A DNA stretch of 64,000 bases from Mesoaciditoga sp. (GTDB lineage: Bacteria; Thermotogota; Thermotogae; Mesoaciditogales; Mesoaciditogaceae), in assembly GCA_015491995.1 (NCBI GenBank), contig WGFY01000068.1:1-64000 (forward strand). The letters run 5' to 3'. The notes under the pieces are model-generated. The model was not told where the DNA came from and did no database searches. It saw nothing but the letters and a program-made list of their open reading frames with translations. Each line of letters begins with the position of its first letter. Positions within the stretch are counted from its first letter, which is position 1. The position numbers were made by a program, and so were the translations under genes. Of this stretch, positions 20,013-29,007 are shown piece after piece.

Positions 20013-21095
20013 ATGGTTTCTGATCTTATCTACCTTGTGATCAAAATGTTCTCCATGAGAAGATGGAATAACAAGCCTACTGTTGAGCAAAACAGCGAGG
20101 CTTCCAACAGCGGATTTGTCCTTCATGTTGCACATCTTTTAGGAATGTTAGAACAAATTAATGGAAGGGATGTTGATTTCACGAAACTGCTGGCCAGAGG
20201 TGCTCTTAAAGACATGCCCAAATGCATCCTCTCAGACATATCTTTAGAAACGAAGCGCGCCATCCAAAAACTTTCTCCAGATCTTTGGATGGAGGTTTAT
20301 CACGGAGCGATTAACGATGTCATAGAATCCGTTCCTTTCAAATGGAAGGATGATTTCAAAAATGATATGATCAATTCCAGAGATGATTCTATAGAGGGTA
20401 AGATTTTAGATGCTGCCGATCTTTACGCAGCCCATGTTGAAGCAGAAGTCAACAGCAGACTTTTTCCAGAATACTTCTCCGACATAAGAGAGGCCATCGA
20501 AAAAAAATTAGAAAATGTGAAACTTCATTCCCTTAAAGCGTTGCTTAACAGCACCGATATGAAAAGGTATCTCGTCTATGTGCGGACTTTGATGCACGCG
20601 ATTAGATGGAATCAACATTCACGCACCGTTCCAACTACGGTTGCCGGGCATACGCTTTTTGTGGTATTTGTGGCTTATCTTTTGGCATTAGAAGATGGAA
20701 GATCAGACACTCTAAACGTAATGGAGCGTGCTCTTTTTCATGATGTTCCCGAAGCACTTACTGGCGATATTATTTCTCCGACTAAGAGACGCGTTGAAGG
20801 ATTTGAAAACGTGATAGAAAAGGTAGAGTCGAAGATGGTTCATGAGGTTTTGCTTCCCCTTTTACCAAATGAAATATCAGGTTATTACGCTCCGCTAATG
20901 CTGGAACCATTTGGAGGAGGTTTTGAAGGAAAGATCACACGCGCAGCTGATCTAACGGGTAGCCTGATAGAGTGTAAAATAGAGATGGATAACGGCGTAA
21001 AAGCAAGCGTCTTTGAGCACGGTTATCAAGAGATAAAAAGGCAGCTTTTACTTATGAAAATAGACTCTGTAAGGGATTTGATTGCAGCACTGTGA
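20013..21095 (+). CDS. HD-domain hydrolase (YfbR-like) with a degenerate N-terminal duplicate
   Basis: C-half AGHTLFVVFVAYLL...RALFHDVPEALTGDIISPTKRRV...ITRAADLTGSLIE; N-half ARGALKDMPKCILSDISLETKRAI...ILDAADLYAAHVE. Confidence 0.8.
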   Translation: MVSDLIYLVIKMFSMRRWNNKPTVEQNSEASNSGFVLHVAHLLGMLEQINGRDVDFTKLLARGALKDMPKCILSDISLETKRAIQKLSPDLWMEVYHGAINDVIESVPFKWKDDFKNDMINSRDDSIEGKILDAADLYAAHVEAEVNSRLFPEYFSDIREAIEKKLENVKLHSLKALLNSTDMKRYLVYVRTLMHAIRWNQHSRTVPTTVAGHTLFVVFVAYLLALEDGRSDTLNVMERALFHDVPEALTGDIISPTKRRVEGFENVIEKVESKMVHEVLLPLLPNEISGYYAPLMLEPFGGGFEGKITRAADLTGSLIECKIEMDNGVKASVFEHGYQEIKRQLLLMKIDSVRDLIAAL

Positions 21096-21115
21096 AACGC
21101 AAACATTCAAGCACA

Positions 21116-21145
21116 AAAGGGCACATTTGTGTGCCCTTTCTTTTT
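21116..21145. terminator. Intrinsic terminator downstream of the metG-HD operon (also facing the tRNA cluster)
   Basis: AAAGGGCACA-TTTG-TGTGCCCTTT followed by CTTTTT. Confidence 0.85.
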
Positions 21146-21222
21146 GGAGCAGGTGATGGGATTCGAACCCATGACCTCCGCCTTACCAAGGCGGCGCTCT
21201 AGCCTACTGAAGCTACACCTGC
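21145..21222 (-). tRNA. tRNA-Thr (GGT)
   Basis: GCAGGTGTAGC...CCGCCTTGGTAAGGCGG...CACCTGCTCCA; CCA encoded. Confidence 0.93.
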
Positions 21223-21240
21223 ATCCCAATTAATAAAATA

Positions 21241-21315
21241 TGGAGCGGGAAACGGGGGTCGAACCCGCGACCTTCTGCTTGGCAAGCAGACGCTCTACCC
21301 CTGAGCTATTCCCGC
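21241..21315 (-). tRNA. tRNA-Gly (GCC)
   Basis: GCGGGAATAGCTCAGGGGTAGAGCGTCTGCTTGCCAAGCAGAAGGTCGCGGGTTCGACCCCCGTTTCCCGCTCCA; CCA encoded. Confidence 0.95.
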
Positions 21316-21322
21316 TCGTTGT

Positions 21323-21407
21323 TGGTGCGAGAGGTGGGACTTGAACCCACACGGGTTTCCCCACTGGATCCTAAGTCCAGCGCGTCTGCCAGTTCCGCCA
21401 CCCTCGC
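21323..21407 (-). tRNA. tRNA-Leu (TAG)
   Basis: Long variable arm (class II), anticodon loop CTTAGGA; CCA encoded. Confidence 0.95.
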
Positions 21408-21419
21408 GCTTTCGCTTTT

Positions 21420-21495
21420 TGGTGACCCGTGCGGGATTCGAACCCGCGGCCCCTTGATTAAAAGTCAAGTGCTCTACCAGCTGAGCTAACAGGTC
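21420..21495 (-). tRNA. tRNA-Lys (TTT)
   Basis: GACCTGTTAGCTCAGCTGGTAGAGCACTTGACTTTTAATCAAGGGGCCGCGGGTTCGAATCCCGCACGGGTCACCA; CCA encoded. Confidence 0.95.
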
Positions 21496-21513
21496 TCTTT
21501 CAAAGACAAGTCG

Positions 21514-21542
21514 ATTTTACCATACGAACCCCCCTAAGTCAA
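21514..21542 (-). promoter_or_regulatory. Promoter of the tRNA Lys-Leu-Gly-Thr operon
   Basis: Minus strand TTGACT - 17 nt - TAAAAT immediately upstream of tRNA-Lys. Confidence 0.75.
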
Positions 21543-21719
21543 GAGCACGAATGAACTTACACAAAATCTGTAAGTTGGTAATCCTCCTGTTAACATTTGC
21601 AAAATTAGGACGAATCAACTATGATTTTTTAAGATACCCAAGGACTATTTCTTCAGATTTGGGAGACATCTCGGCATCTTTGTCTCTTTTAAAACTCACA
21701 AGGCTTTTAAAAGGCTATA

Positions 21720-22703
21720 TCACATCGTGTACTCTTTCAAAGACTTTTTTGCGTTCAAGACAACCTCTTTTATCACCTCTTCAAGCTTTGTGTTTTTACA
21801 GCTGCATCCAGATGCTCGTGCATGTCCTCCTCCACCAAAATCAAGGGCTATTTTGCTAACATCCACGTAATTTTTAGATCTAAATGATATGTTCACTTGA
21901 TTTTCCGGCCACTCAATAAAGAGAATTGCAATTTCTACACCGTATATTGCCCTTATCTCTCCGACGAAACCACCTGCATCTTCATCCGTGCAATCGTTTG
22001 CTTTAAACATACTCGAAGATATATAAGCCCATGCAAGCTTGCCATCTTCTTTTATCTTCAAAGTTCTTAGCATTTCTGATTGAAGCTTTAATTCGTTGAT
22101 CGTCTTATGCTCTAACACAGCCGAAGATATATGCTGAATGTTAGCGCCAAGCTTGACAAGCTGAGCGGCGTATGAAAAAACCTTGTAATTGGCGTTGGTA
22201 TATTTAAAAAAGCCAGTATCAGTCGCTATTCCAAGAAGGTTTATCTCAGAGAGATTTGAATCGTATTTCATTCCCAATTCCTTCCCTATCTCATAAACTA
22301 TTACGGCTGTTGCGGCGTAAGAAGAATCGTAGAAATCGAACTCCCCAAATCCAACATTCGTTTTATGATGATCCAAAGTTATGTCAGGATTTTTACCTTT
22401 AAGTAGTTTAATCGAATCCCCTATTCTTGAAATTTCAGAACAATCAACCACCATGGACGTATCGTATTTGTAATCTCCAAGCTGTTCAACATTTTTGATC
22501 TCCTTAACACCATACAGGTTTTTGTAAAACCATGGAATGTTATCCGCTATGCATCCTTCAGCTGTTTTTCCGATTTTCCTCAGCATCAAAACCATAGTGG
22601 CAATTGAACTTATATCGTCACCATCAGGCTTTGTGTGTCCTATTACAAGAATCCTTTTTGATTCCTTTATTCTTTCAACTACTTCGTTCAAAGTTCTAAG
22701 CAT
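21720..22703 (-). CDS. nrnA: NrnA-like DHH-DHHA1 phosphoesterase (oligoribonuclease / pAp phosphatase type)
   Basis: VIGHTKPDGDDISS, LDHHKTNVGF, FGGGGHARASGCS. Confidence 0.85.
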   Translation of the reverse strand: MLRTLNEVVERIKESKRILVIGHTKPDGDDISSIATMVLMLRKIGKTAEGCIADNIPWFYKNLYGVKEIKNVEQLGDYKYDTSMVVDCSEISRIGDSIKLLKGKNPDITLDHHKTNVGFGEFDFYDSSYAATAVIVYEIGKELGMKYDSNLSEINLLGIATDTGFFKYTNANYKVFSYAAQLVKLGANIQHISSAVLEHKTINELKLQSEMLRTLKIKEDGKLAWAYISSSMFKANDCTDEDAGGFVGEIRAIYGVEIAILFIEWPENQVNISFRSKNYVDVSKIALDFGGGGHARASGCSCKNTKLEEVIKEVVLNAKKSLKEYTM

Positions 22704-22721
22704 GATAGAATCATCTCCAAG

Positions 22722-23000
22722 TCACTTTTTATACTTGCCGTTTCCCAATTGTAAAGCAATCATATCTACTAAAGGTTTCAGCTGTTTTTTCGTAGCTTCT
22801 TGCGAATACACATTCATCAGCCACTGTTTGTACCATTTTTCGGCAGAGCTTTGAGGTATAACCGATGATTTTACCACACTTTTCTCCATTTCTTCAAACA
22901 TCTGTGACACCAAAACAGAAGCAAATTGTTCGGCAACCGCGCGCACTTTGTCTGTTGGAAGCTCTTTCGCCGTGATCAAGCTTATAGGAGATGTTATCAC
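22722..23000 (-). CDS. flgJ: FlgJ-like rod-binding protein
   Basis: Short FlgJ N-terminal-type sequence (FASVLVSQMFEEMEKS...), directly after flgI with 4-bp overlap. Confidence 0.7.
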   Translation of the reverse strand: MITSPISLITAKELPTDKVRAVAEQFASVLVSQMFEEMEKSVVKSSVIPQSSAEKWYKQWLMNVYSQEATKKQLKPLVDMIALQLGNGKYKK

Positions 23001-24022
23001 ATTATCACCACACTTTGCTGAATTACACCTGATTTGTGAAGCGATTCTATTATTGCAATAATGTCTTGTGGAGTGGCTCCAAGCTCTTTAAGAGCGGCTA
23101 TAAGATTTGCAACGGTATTTGAAGTGGTTTTCGTTCCGCCGGTGGAAACATTTCCATTGGTTATGGAAATTGAAAAATTACCGTAGCTCATCGTAAAATC
23201 AGGAAGTTTCATGTTTCCTCCAAAAATAACGGTCCCTGTACGCTCGTTTATCACTATCTCTTGTGGAACATTCGGTGTAACCAAAATTTGTTCTACGATC
23301 GCAAGAAAATCTATTAATTTGCCTTGAAACACTTTGGGCACTTTTACATCCACGGCAGCGGCATCCACTGCTTTTGAGATATCGCTCTCAAATTTTCCGT
23401 TCACGGCTTGAGCTACCCTTGCAGCGGTGACAAAATCCGGTCTGTTAAGTAGGAGAGTGACGATGTTGGATTTCACTATGTCAGATGGGATAAGCTTCTG
23501 CACTATGGCTCCATCTGGTATTGTCCCAACAAGGAGATATCTTTTTTGAAGGGAAGCAGATTGGTTTGTTTCGTTACCACCAAGTGATATTTGTCCCTGT
23601 GCAACTGCGTAAACATTTCCATCTGCTCCGTAGAGCGGTGTTTGAAGAAGTACTCCACCTTTTAAACTTTTAGCATCTCCAACTGATGAAATCGTAACAT
23701 CCAATTTCATCCCAGGATAATAGAAAGGTGGAATGTCAGCGGTGACCATGACAAGTGCTGAATTTTTAGATTTAAGCTCGGCAGCCGTTGTGATCACGCC
23801 GAAGTTCTTAAGCATGTTCGCAATTAAAGTGGATGGCATTTGACCACTGTCTCCACTTCCGTCTAGCCCAACCACAACTCCAACACCAAAAAGCTGATTA
23901 TCCATTGCTCCCCGAATTTTGGTAATATCTTCTATCCTTACAACAGATGTTGCAAAAATTCCGGTTGCAAGGATCGTGAGTAAAAAAATACAAAATATTC
24001 TCTTCAAATCACTCACTTCCAT
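22997..24022 (-). CDS. flgI: Flagellar P-ring protein FlgI
   Basis: VRIEDITKIRGAMDNQLFGVGVVVGLDGSGDSGQ; start at MEVSDLKRIF just after the flgH stop. Confidence 0.93.
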   Translation of the reverse strand: MEVSDLKRIFCIFLLTILATGIFATSVVRIEDITKIRGAMDNQLFGVGVVVGLDGSGDSGQMPSTLIANMLKNFGVITTAAELKSKNSALVMVTADIPPFYYPGMKLDVTISSVGDAKSLKGGVLLQTPLYGADGNVYAVAQGQISLGGNETNQSASLQKRYLLVGTIPDGAIVQKLIPSDIVKSNIVTLLLNRPDFVTAARVAQAVNGKFESDISKAVDAAAVDVKVPKVFQGKLIDFLAIVEQILVTPNVPQEIVINERTGTVIFGGNMKLPDFTMSYGNFSISITNGNVSTGGTKTTSNTVANLIAALKELGATPQDIIAIIESLHKSGVIQQSVVIM

Positions 24023-24023
24023 C

Positions 24024-24638
24024 TTAGAATAATATTGAGGCAAGTGAACTGAATATCCAAGTTATCCACCTGTCTTGATTCATTCCTTCTTGAAAGATCA
24101 GATTTCCATCGTACCAGATCTTCAAATTGGCAATTTCAGATGAGTTTACACTGTTATTTTGATTTATATCATTCGGATTTACCATTCCTTGAATTTGAAC
24201 TTGCTTCATAGATTGCCCGACTTTAATTTCTTTGGCTCCTTTTATCAAAAAATTGCCATTAGGCTCTATTTTAGTTATCACCGCGGCTATTTGTGTAACA
24301 AACTGTGATTGATTTTTAGAAGTTGAGCTCTTATTGACTATCTTGTTAGCAGTAGAACCGAGGGAAATGAATTTGGTAATGTCAAAAGACGTAACGGATT
24401 TCAAAAGCCCAACGAGAATTGATAGCAATCCGCCCTTGTAGTTGGGGTTATCATATGAAAAGGAAGCAGTGATGTTATCGTAAACCATGATATTTAGCGT
24501 GTCACCAACAGAATTTGCAACCTTCATCGCAAATGGGCTTTTAAACTTCTTGTTGTTTGATGAATTCCACAAAGAATTGGCAAAGGATAAAGATAAAATT
24601 ATCGTCAAAATTAGAAAAAGCGCACTGACTTTTCTCAA
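24024..24638 (-). CDS. flgH: Flagellar L-ring protein FlgH (no lipobox Cys)
   Basis: FAMKVANSVGDTLNIMVYDN..., EPNGNFLIKGAKEI, GMVNPNDI; TTG start after TCTGGAGGCGA. Confidence 0.8.
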   Translation of the reverse strand: MRKVSALFLILTIILSLSFANSLWNSSNNKKFKSPFAMKVANSVGDTLNIMVYDNITASFSYDNPNYKGGLLSILVGLLKSVTSFDITKFISLGSTANKIVNKSSTSKNQSQFVTQIAAVITKIEPNGNFLIKGAKEIKVGQSMKQVQIQGMVNPNDINQNNSVNSSEIANLKIWYDGNLIFQEGMNQDRWITWIFSSLASILF

Positions 24639-24639
24639 C

Positions 24640-25773
24640 TCAATCGCCTCCAGAGTAAACGCGTATCTTTGGACCTTTTTCCACCATACCATAAAGCATG
24701 TATCCATTTTCAACATTTCTTACGGGTATTACCTGACCTATATTCCCATTCTGCATGGCTCTAACAAAAGTGGTCACAGTCATTGAAGGATAAGAGATGT
24801 AAGCCATTAAAATTTGACTGGCAATCACATCAGGTGGTAATTTTAAACCTGCCAACGATATGATTTGTTCTTGTCTAAAAGACCATGTTGACATCTTTCC
24901 TATACAATCATCAATCGAAGTGGAGTAAAGAGTGGTTGTCGAATAGACGTCTAAACGCTTTATCTTTAAAGAATGCCTGGTTAGCTTTTGACCATAGTGA
25001 ATGTTCTGTGCAGCCACCACCACATTTTCATATTCATGAGGAATGTACTCTAAAAGGGCTGACGCTTTCACCTTATTAGATGATGAAATGAAGTTTACGG
25101 GAACTACTATCAACCTTGCAGGTGAATTGACTGGCTTCCCTACCTCTATACGATCAAAATTCAAATTTGGCACATTGCTTTTCAAAGATAATGTAACACC
25201 TTTTCCAATTGTTGAAATTACAACTTTAGCCACGCCCTCTACACTTTTCACACTGCCAATAGAAGTGGTTTCAAAATTCACATTCACGTACATATTCATT
25301 TCATTTTGCTTCAGCTCCAACAGAGCAAAGTAGTTTCTACCAATTTTGGAGATGTTTTTAACATTTACGCTGCAAATTGCAAACGGTGTTTCAACACTTG
25401 GAAGATTCGTTAAAAAAACATGAGTTTTCATCTTTTGGGCTAAGGCTTCTTGAATCTTAGAGAGATCCATGACAAAAACTTTAGAAGTGATCTTTATTTC
25501 ATTTGAAATGGACGAAACCTTTAACCATTTGATCTCTCTTTCTGCTTGAATTTTAACGACGTTCGAATTTATAACGTAACTGTTACCTGGTTGCGGAGAA
25601 AATGCCACCACGAATTTTTTTAACCTTTGAGCTGAAACACCATCAAATGTGGAAGCCAAATCGTATAAGGTTACGTATTTCCCACTCACGATCGCGTATG
25701 ATTTCAAAGTAAGGGTTGAAGAAAGTGCGATAACCCCCAAAATGAAGATCAATGCAAAGGTGAAAGCTTTCAA
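24640..25773 (-). CDS. flgA: FlgA-like flagellar basal body P-ring formation chaperone (SAF domain)
   Basis: C-terminal VVAAQNIHYGQKLTRHSLKIKRLDV SAF pattern, gene order flgG-flgA-flgH-flgI. Confidence 0.75.
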   Translation of the reverse strand: MKAFTFALIFILGVIALSSTLTLKSYAIVSGKYVTLYDLASTFDGVSAQRLKKFVVAFSPQPGNSYVINSNVVKIQAEREIKWLKVSSISNEIKITSKVFVMDLSKIQEALAQKMKTHVFLTNLPSVETPFAICSVNVKNISKIGRNYFALLELKQNEMNMYVNVNFETTSIGSVKSVEGVAKVVISTIGKGVTLSLKSNVPNLNFDRIEVGKPVNSPARLIVVPVNFISSSNKVKASALLEYIPHEYENVVVAAQNIHYGQKLTRHSLKIKRLDVYSTTTLYSTSIDDCIGKMSTWSFRQEQIISLAGLKLPPDVIASQILMAYISYPSMTVTTFVRAMQNGNIGQVIPVRNVENGYMLYGMVEKGPKIRVYSGGD

Positions 25774-25779
25774 CTCACA

Positions 25780-26565
25780 TCATCTCTTAAGGGTAGCCGC
25801 ATCTTGAAGCATCGTATCAGACGTCTGAATGACCCTAGCATCGAACTCGTACGCACGCTGGGCGTTGATCATATCGACCATTTGTTGGATAACATTCACA
25901 TTTGACATTTCAAGATATCCTTGCCTGAGTGCTCCAAACCCGTCTTGATTTGGAACGCCTTGGATCGGTTGTCCAGATGCTGAAGTATCCGTATAAAGGT
26001 TATCTCCTATGGCATTCAGCCCAGAGGGATTAAGAAATTTCACAAGTGTAATGCTCCCCACCTGGGTAGGTGTACCGTTAGCTCCCATAACCGTGACGGT
26101 TCCACTTGGGGCTATATCTATAGATGTTGCATCAGAGGGAATGACTATGTTTGGCACGACAACATATCCATCAGATGTTACCATTCTTCCTTGGCCATCC
26201 AATTTGAAACTTCCATCTCTCGTGTAGGCAATATGGCCGTTTTGAAGTTGTACCTGAAAAAAACCGTCTCCACCTATTGCCAAATCCAATGGATTCCCAG
26301 TGGATTTGATATTACCAAGTGTGAAAAGCCTGTTTGTAGCGACCATTCTGACTCCATGACCTCTATAAAGCCCAGTTGGTGATTGTGTACTTTGAGATGT
26401 AGGTGTGCCAGCCGTGAAAATATCTTGATATGCAAGTGATGCAAATTCAGCCCGAGTTTGCTTGTAACCCGTGGTATTCACGTTTGAAAGGTTGTTTGCT
26501 ATCGTGTCCATCATAAACTGTTGTGCGTTCATTCCTGTAGCAGCTGTTGAAAGTGATCCTAACAT
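25780..26565 (-). CDS. flgG: Flagellar basal-body rod protein FlgG
   Basis: SLSTAATGMNAQQFMMDTIANNLSNVNTTGYKQTRAEF; C-terminal SNVNVIQQMVDMINAQRAYE. Confidence 0.93.
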   Translation of the reverse strand: MLGSLSTAATGMNAQQFMMDTIANNLSNVNTTGYKQTRAEFASLAYQDIFTAGTPTSQSTQSPTGLYRGHGVRMVATNRLFTLGNIKSTGNPLDLAIGGDGFFQVQLQNGHIAYTRDGSFKLDGQGRMVTSDGYVVVPNIVIPSDATSIDIAPSGTVTVMGANGTPTQVGSITLVKFLNPSGLNAIGDNLYTDTSASGQPIQGVPNQDGFGALRQGYLEMSNVNVIQQMVDMINAQRAYEFDARVIQTSDTMLQDAATLKR

Positions 26566-26580
26566 TTAAACCATCCTCCC

Positions 26581-27282
26581 TTATCTTGCGCTTCCAACCC
26601 TTATGGCGATTGAGAAGAGCGTATCTTCTGTTGTAACCACTCTTTGAGATATCTCGTAGTGCCTGTAGGCATTTATCATGTCCACCATTTCCCTTACCAC
26701 GTTGACATTTGATGATTCAAGGTACCCATTCATGACTTTGGCATCAGGTTTTAGTATGAAACGCCCACTCTTCTTTGTCGGTGCAAATGAGGTGTCTCCT
26801 ACTTTTTCGAGATCTTTTGGATCTTTTACATCAAAGACAGCAGGCTTTTCCCCGCTTAAAACTTTTACAGGTTCGAGTGCGGAGTTGAGAACTTCTCTAC
26901 CACTTTTATCGACCAGATTTCCATCTGCCGAAACACTAAAACTGCCATTTCTTGTGTACAAGATGGTTCCATTTGATTTGGTTGCAAAAAATCCCTTCCC
27001 ATTTATGGCAAAATCAAACTTGCCATTCGTTTTCTTCAAAGTTCCTTCACTCATATTTGGAGTAACTTTATCCACGACCACGGCGTTATCCGTTGTTCCT
27101 AAAAACGCATCTATTTGGTTCAAGGATGTTCTGTAAATTGGACGCTCCATTATGGATTTAAAAGACATAGAATCACTTTTATAACCTGAACTGTTGACAT
27201 TAGCAAGGTTGTTGGAAATGGTGTTGATCATAGATTGATCTACAAGCATTCCCATTGTCGCCGTATAAAAACCTGTATGCAT
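26581..27282 (-). CDS. Flagellar hook-basal body protein (FlgF/FlgG paralog)
   Basis: MINTISNNLANVNSSGYKSDSMSF; SSNVNVVREMVDMINAYRHYE. Confidence 0.85.
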   Translation of the reverse strand: MHTGFYTATMGMLVDQSMINTISNNLANVNSSGYKSDSMSFKSIMERPIYRTSLNQIDAFLGTTDNAVVVDKVTPNMSEGTLKKTNGKFDFAINGKGFFATKSNGTILYTRNGSFSVSADGNLVDKSGREVLNSALEPVKVLSGEKPAVFDVKDPKDLEKVGDTSFAPTKKSGRFILKPDAKVMNGYLESSNVNVVREMVDMINAYRHYEISQRVVTTEDTLFSIAIRVGSAR

Positions 27283-27518
27283 TTACACCACCTCATGGTA
27301 TTTTTCGATACGAAACTTCATTGATCCTACTCTCAATGTGCGCAAATATGCCTAACTAATGGTTAGAGCGATATAATTTTCAAAGATCGCACAGTGAATT
27401 GCGATTATGTACATTCCAAAAATATAAGAGATATGTTAAATTTGTCATTCTCACGTTGGACAAGCAAATGCTTTTAAGAAAAGTGTTAACAGTGGTAAAA
27501 TTCGTCTTTGGCACTTCA

Positions 27519-27556
27519 AAAGCACCTTGACTTTTTATACGAAGATGTGCTTTAAT
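27519..27556 (+). promoter_or_regulatory. Promoter of the V-ATPase operon with flanking inverted repeat
   Basis: TTGACT (27527-27532) - 18 nt - TTTAAT (27551-27556); AAAGCAC/GTGCTTT arms at 27519-27525 and 27547-27553. Confidence 0.6.
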
Positions 27557-27572
27557 TTCAAAATAGGTTCTA

Positions 27573-27920
27573 ATGGAAGAAGGGTTTAAAGTGAAAATAG
27601 AAACGGTCGTAAAAGAGCTTGTATCCTCCGAAAAGGATTCTAAGGGTATCATTCAAAATACGAAAGAAAAAAGTGAAAAGATGATAAAAGAGGCTGAAAA
27701 GAAAGGAAAAGAGCTTCTTGAAGCAAAAACGAACGAAGCAAACGTAACGGCAAGAAGGATACTGGAAGATTCAAAAGAAAAAATGCGAACATACGACGAA
27801 AAGATGTTGGATGACGCTCGAAAAAAGTTCAAGAACATCAGAGAGACGTATTTGAATATGAAAAACGAGATAATGGAGAATTTTATATCTGATTTTCTTA
27901 AAGGGAAAAAGAATGGGTAG
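27573..27920 (+). CDS. V-type ATPase peripheral stalk subunit (G/H-like coiled coil)
   Basis: Charged coiled coil, first gene of the ATPase operon; GTG at 27591 after GAAGAAGGG may be the real start. Confidence 0.75.
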   Translation: MEEGFKVKIETVVKELVSSEKDSKGIIQNTKEKSEKMIKEAEKKGKELLEAKTNEANVTARRILEDSKEKMRTYDEKMLDDARKKFKNIRETYLNMKNEIMENFISDFLKGKKNG

Positions 27921-28998
27921 CATACTGGCATATGCTGGCGTAAGAGCAAAATTAGCCGGTATGGCAAACCGCTTTTTAAAAAAAAGCGATTACGAAATAC
28001 TCATGAGTAAAAAAAGTGTGCCAGAAATAACAACATATCTCCAGCAAACCAAGATGTACTCAAAGGCTTTGAAAAATATCAATCCTGAAGAATTACATCG
28101 AAGATATTTGGAGATGTTGCTGAAAGCGGATTTGGTGGAGGATGTGAGGAGATTTTTTACGTTCTTCGTAACTTTAGACAAGGCATTCGCATCTTACGTG
28201 ATAAGAATGTACGAAATTGAGAATTTGAAGTTGGCTCTAAGGAATACGCTTGTGGAAAAGGAATCAAAGAAAAATCTGGAGGAACTGAAAAGCAAATTTT
28301 ATGATTTGGGCAAGAGAGCACTTGTAGACCCCATGAAGGTGGCTTCAGCCGTTGGTAAAGATGAAATACTGAATTCGTTGGAAAGCACTCCTTACTATGA
28401 AGTGGTGAGAAACGTGTTCGTTAGTTATAAGGGAGAAACGCCAAATTTGATTGGAAGCGTGGAAAACGGATTGGATAGATGGTTGTTTTTTGGCTTTCTA
28501 AATGCGGCAAAGGATTTAGGATACGATGACTATATGATAGTTAAAGAAATGATAGGAGAGCGAATCGATCTCATCAACATAGAATGGATAATAAGGGCAA
28601 AAAGTTTTTATTCTTTAAGGGCCGAAGAACTTTACAATTCTCTTATTCCTATGGAATTCAGAATGAACGTGTCATTGCTACACAAGCTGTGCGATGCAAA
28701 GCACTTTGAAGAGGATTTAGAACTTCTTATCGGAAGTTCATACAAAAATCTTTTTAGCGATATTTCTGAAAGTTCAGAAAACGTAACGCCGGAGATGGTA
28801 ACACTCGCCATGAGAAAATACCTTTACGGGAAGACCAAAAGGGCCTTATCTACGTTAGGCGGCTTCTCAATAGCTTCGTTTTTCCATTATCTTTTCCTTA
28901 AGGAGTACGAGATAATGGATATAACGACTATAATTGAAGGTGTTCGATACAATATAGAAGCGAAAGAGATAGAGAAATACTTGACAGCATCATTTTGA
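27913..28998 (+). CDS. V-type ATPase subunit C
   Basis: AYAGVRAKLAGMANRFLKKSDYEILMS; position in operon. Confidence 0.85.
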   Translation: MGSILAYAGVRAKLAGMANRFLKKSDYEILMSKKSVPEITTYLQQTKMYSKALKNINPEELHRRYLEMLLKADLVEDVRRFFTFFVTLDKAFASYVIRMYEIENLKLALRNTLVEKESKKNLEELKSKFYDLGKRALVDPMKVASAVGKDEILNSLESTPYYEVVRNVFVSYKGETPNLIGSVENGLDRWLFFGFLNAAKDLGYDDYMIVKEMIGERIDLINIEWIIRAKSFYSLRAEELYNSLIPMEFRMNVSLLHKLCDAKHFEEDLELLIGSSYKNLFSDISESSENVTPEMVTLAMRKYLYGKTKRALSTLGGFSIASFFHYLFLKEYEIMDITTIIEGVRYNIEAKEIEKYLTASF

Positions 28999-29007
28999 GG
29001 TGATGAT

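Noticed and set aside
21551-21859. 102-aa plus-strand ORF antisense to the nrnA 3' end
   Set aside because: Overlaps confident nrnA coding sequence and has no plausible Shine-Dalgarno or domain.
27380-27652. 90-aa minus-strand ORF in the flagellar/V-ATPase intergenic region
   Set aside because: Runs over the ATPase promoter and into the first ATPase gene; composition not protein-like.
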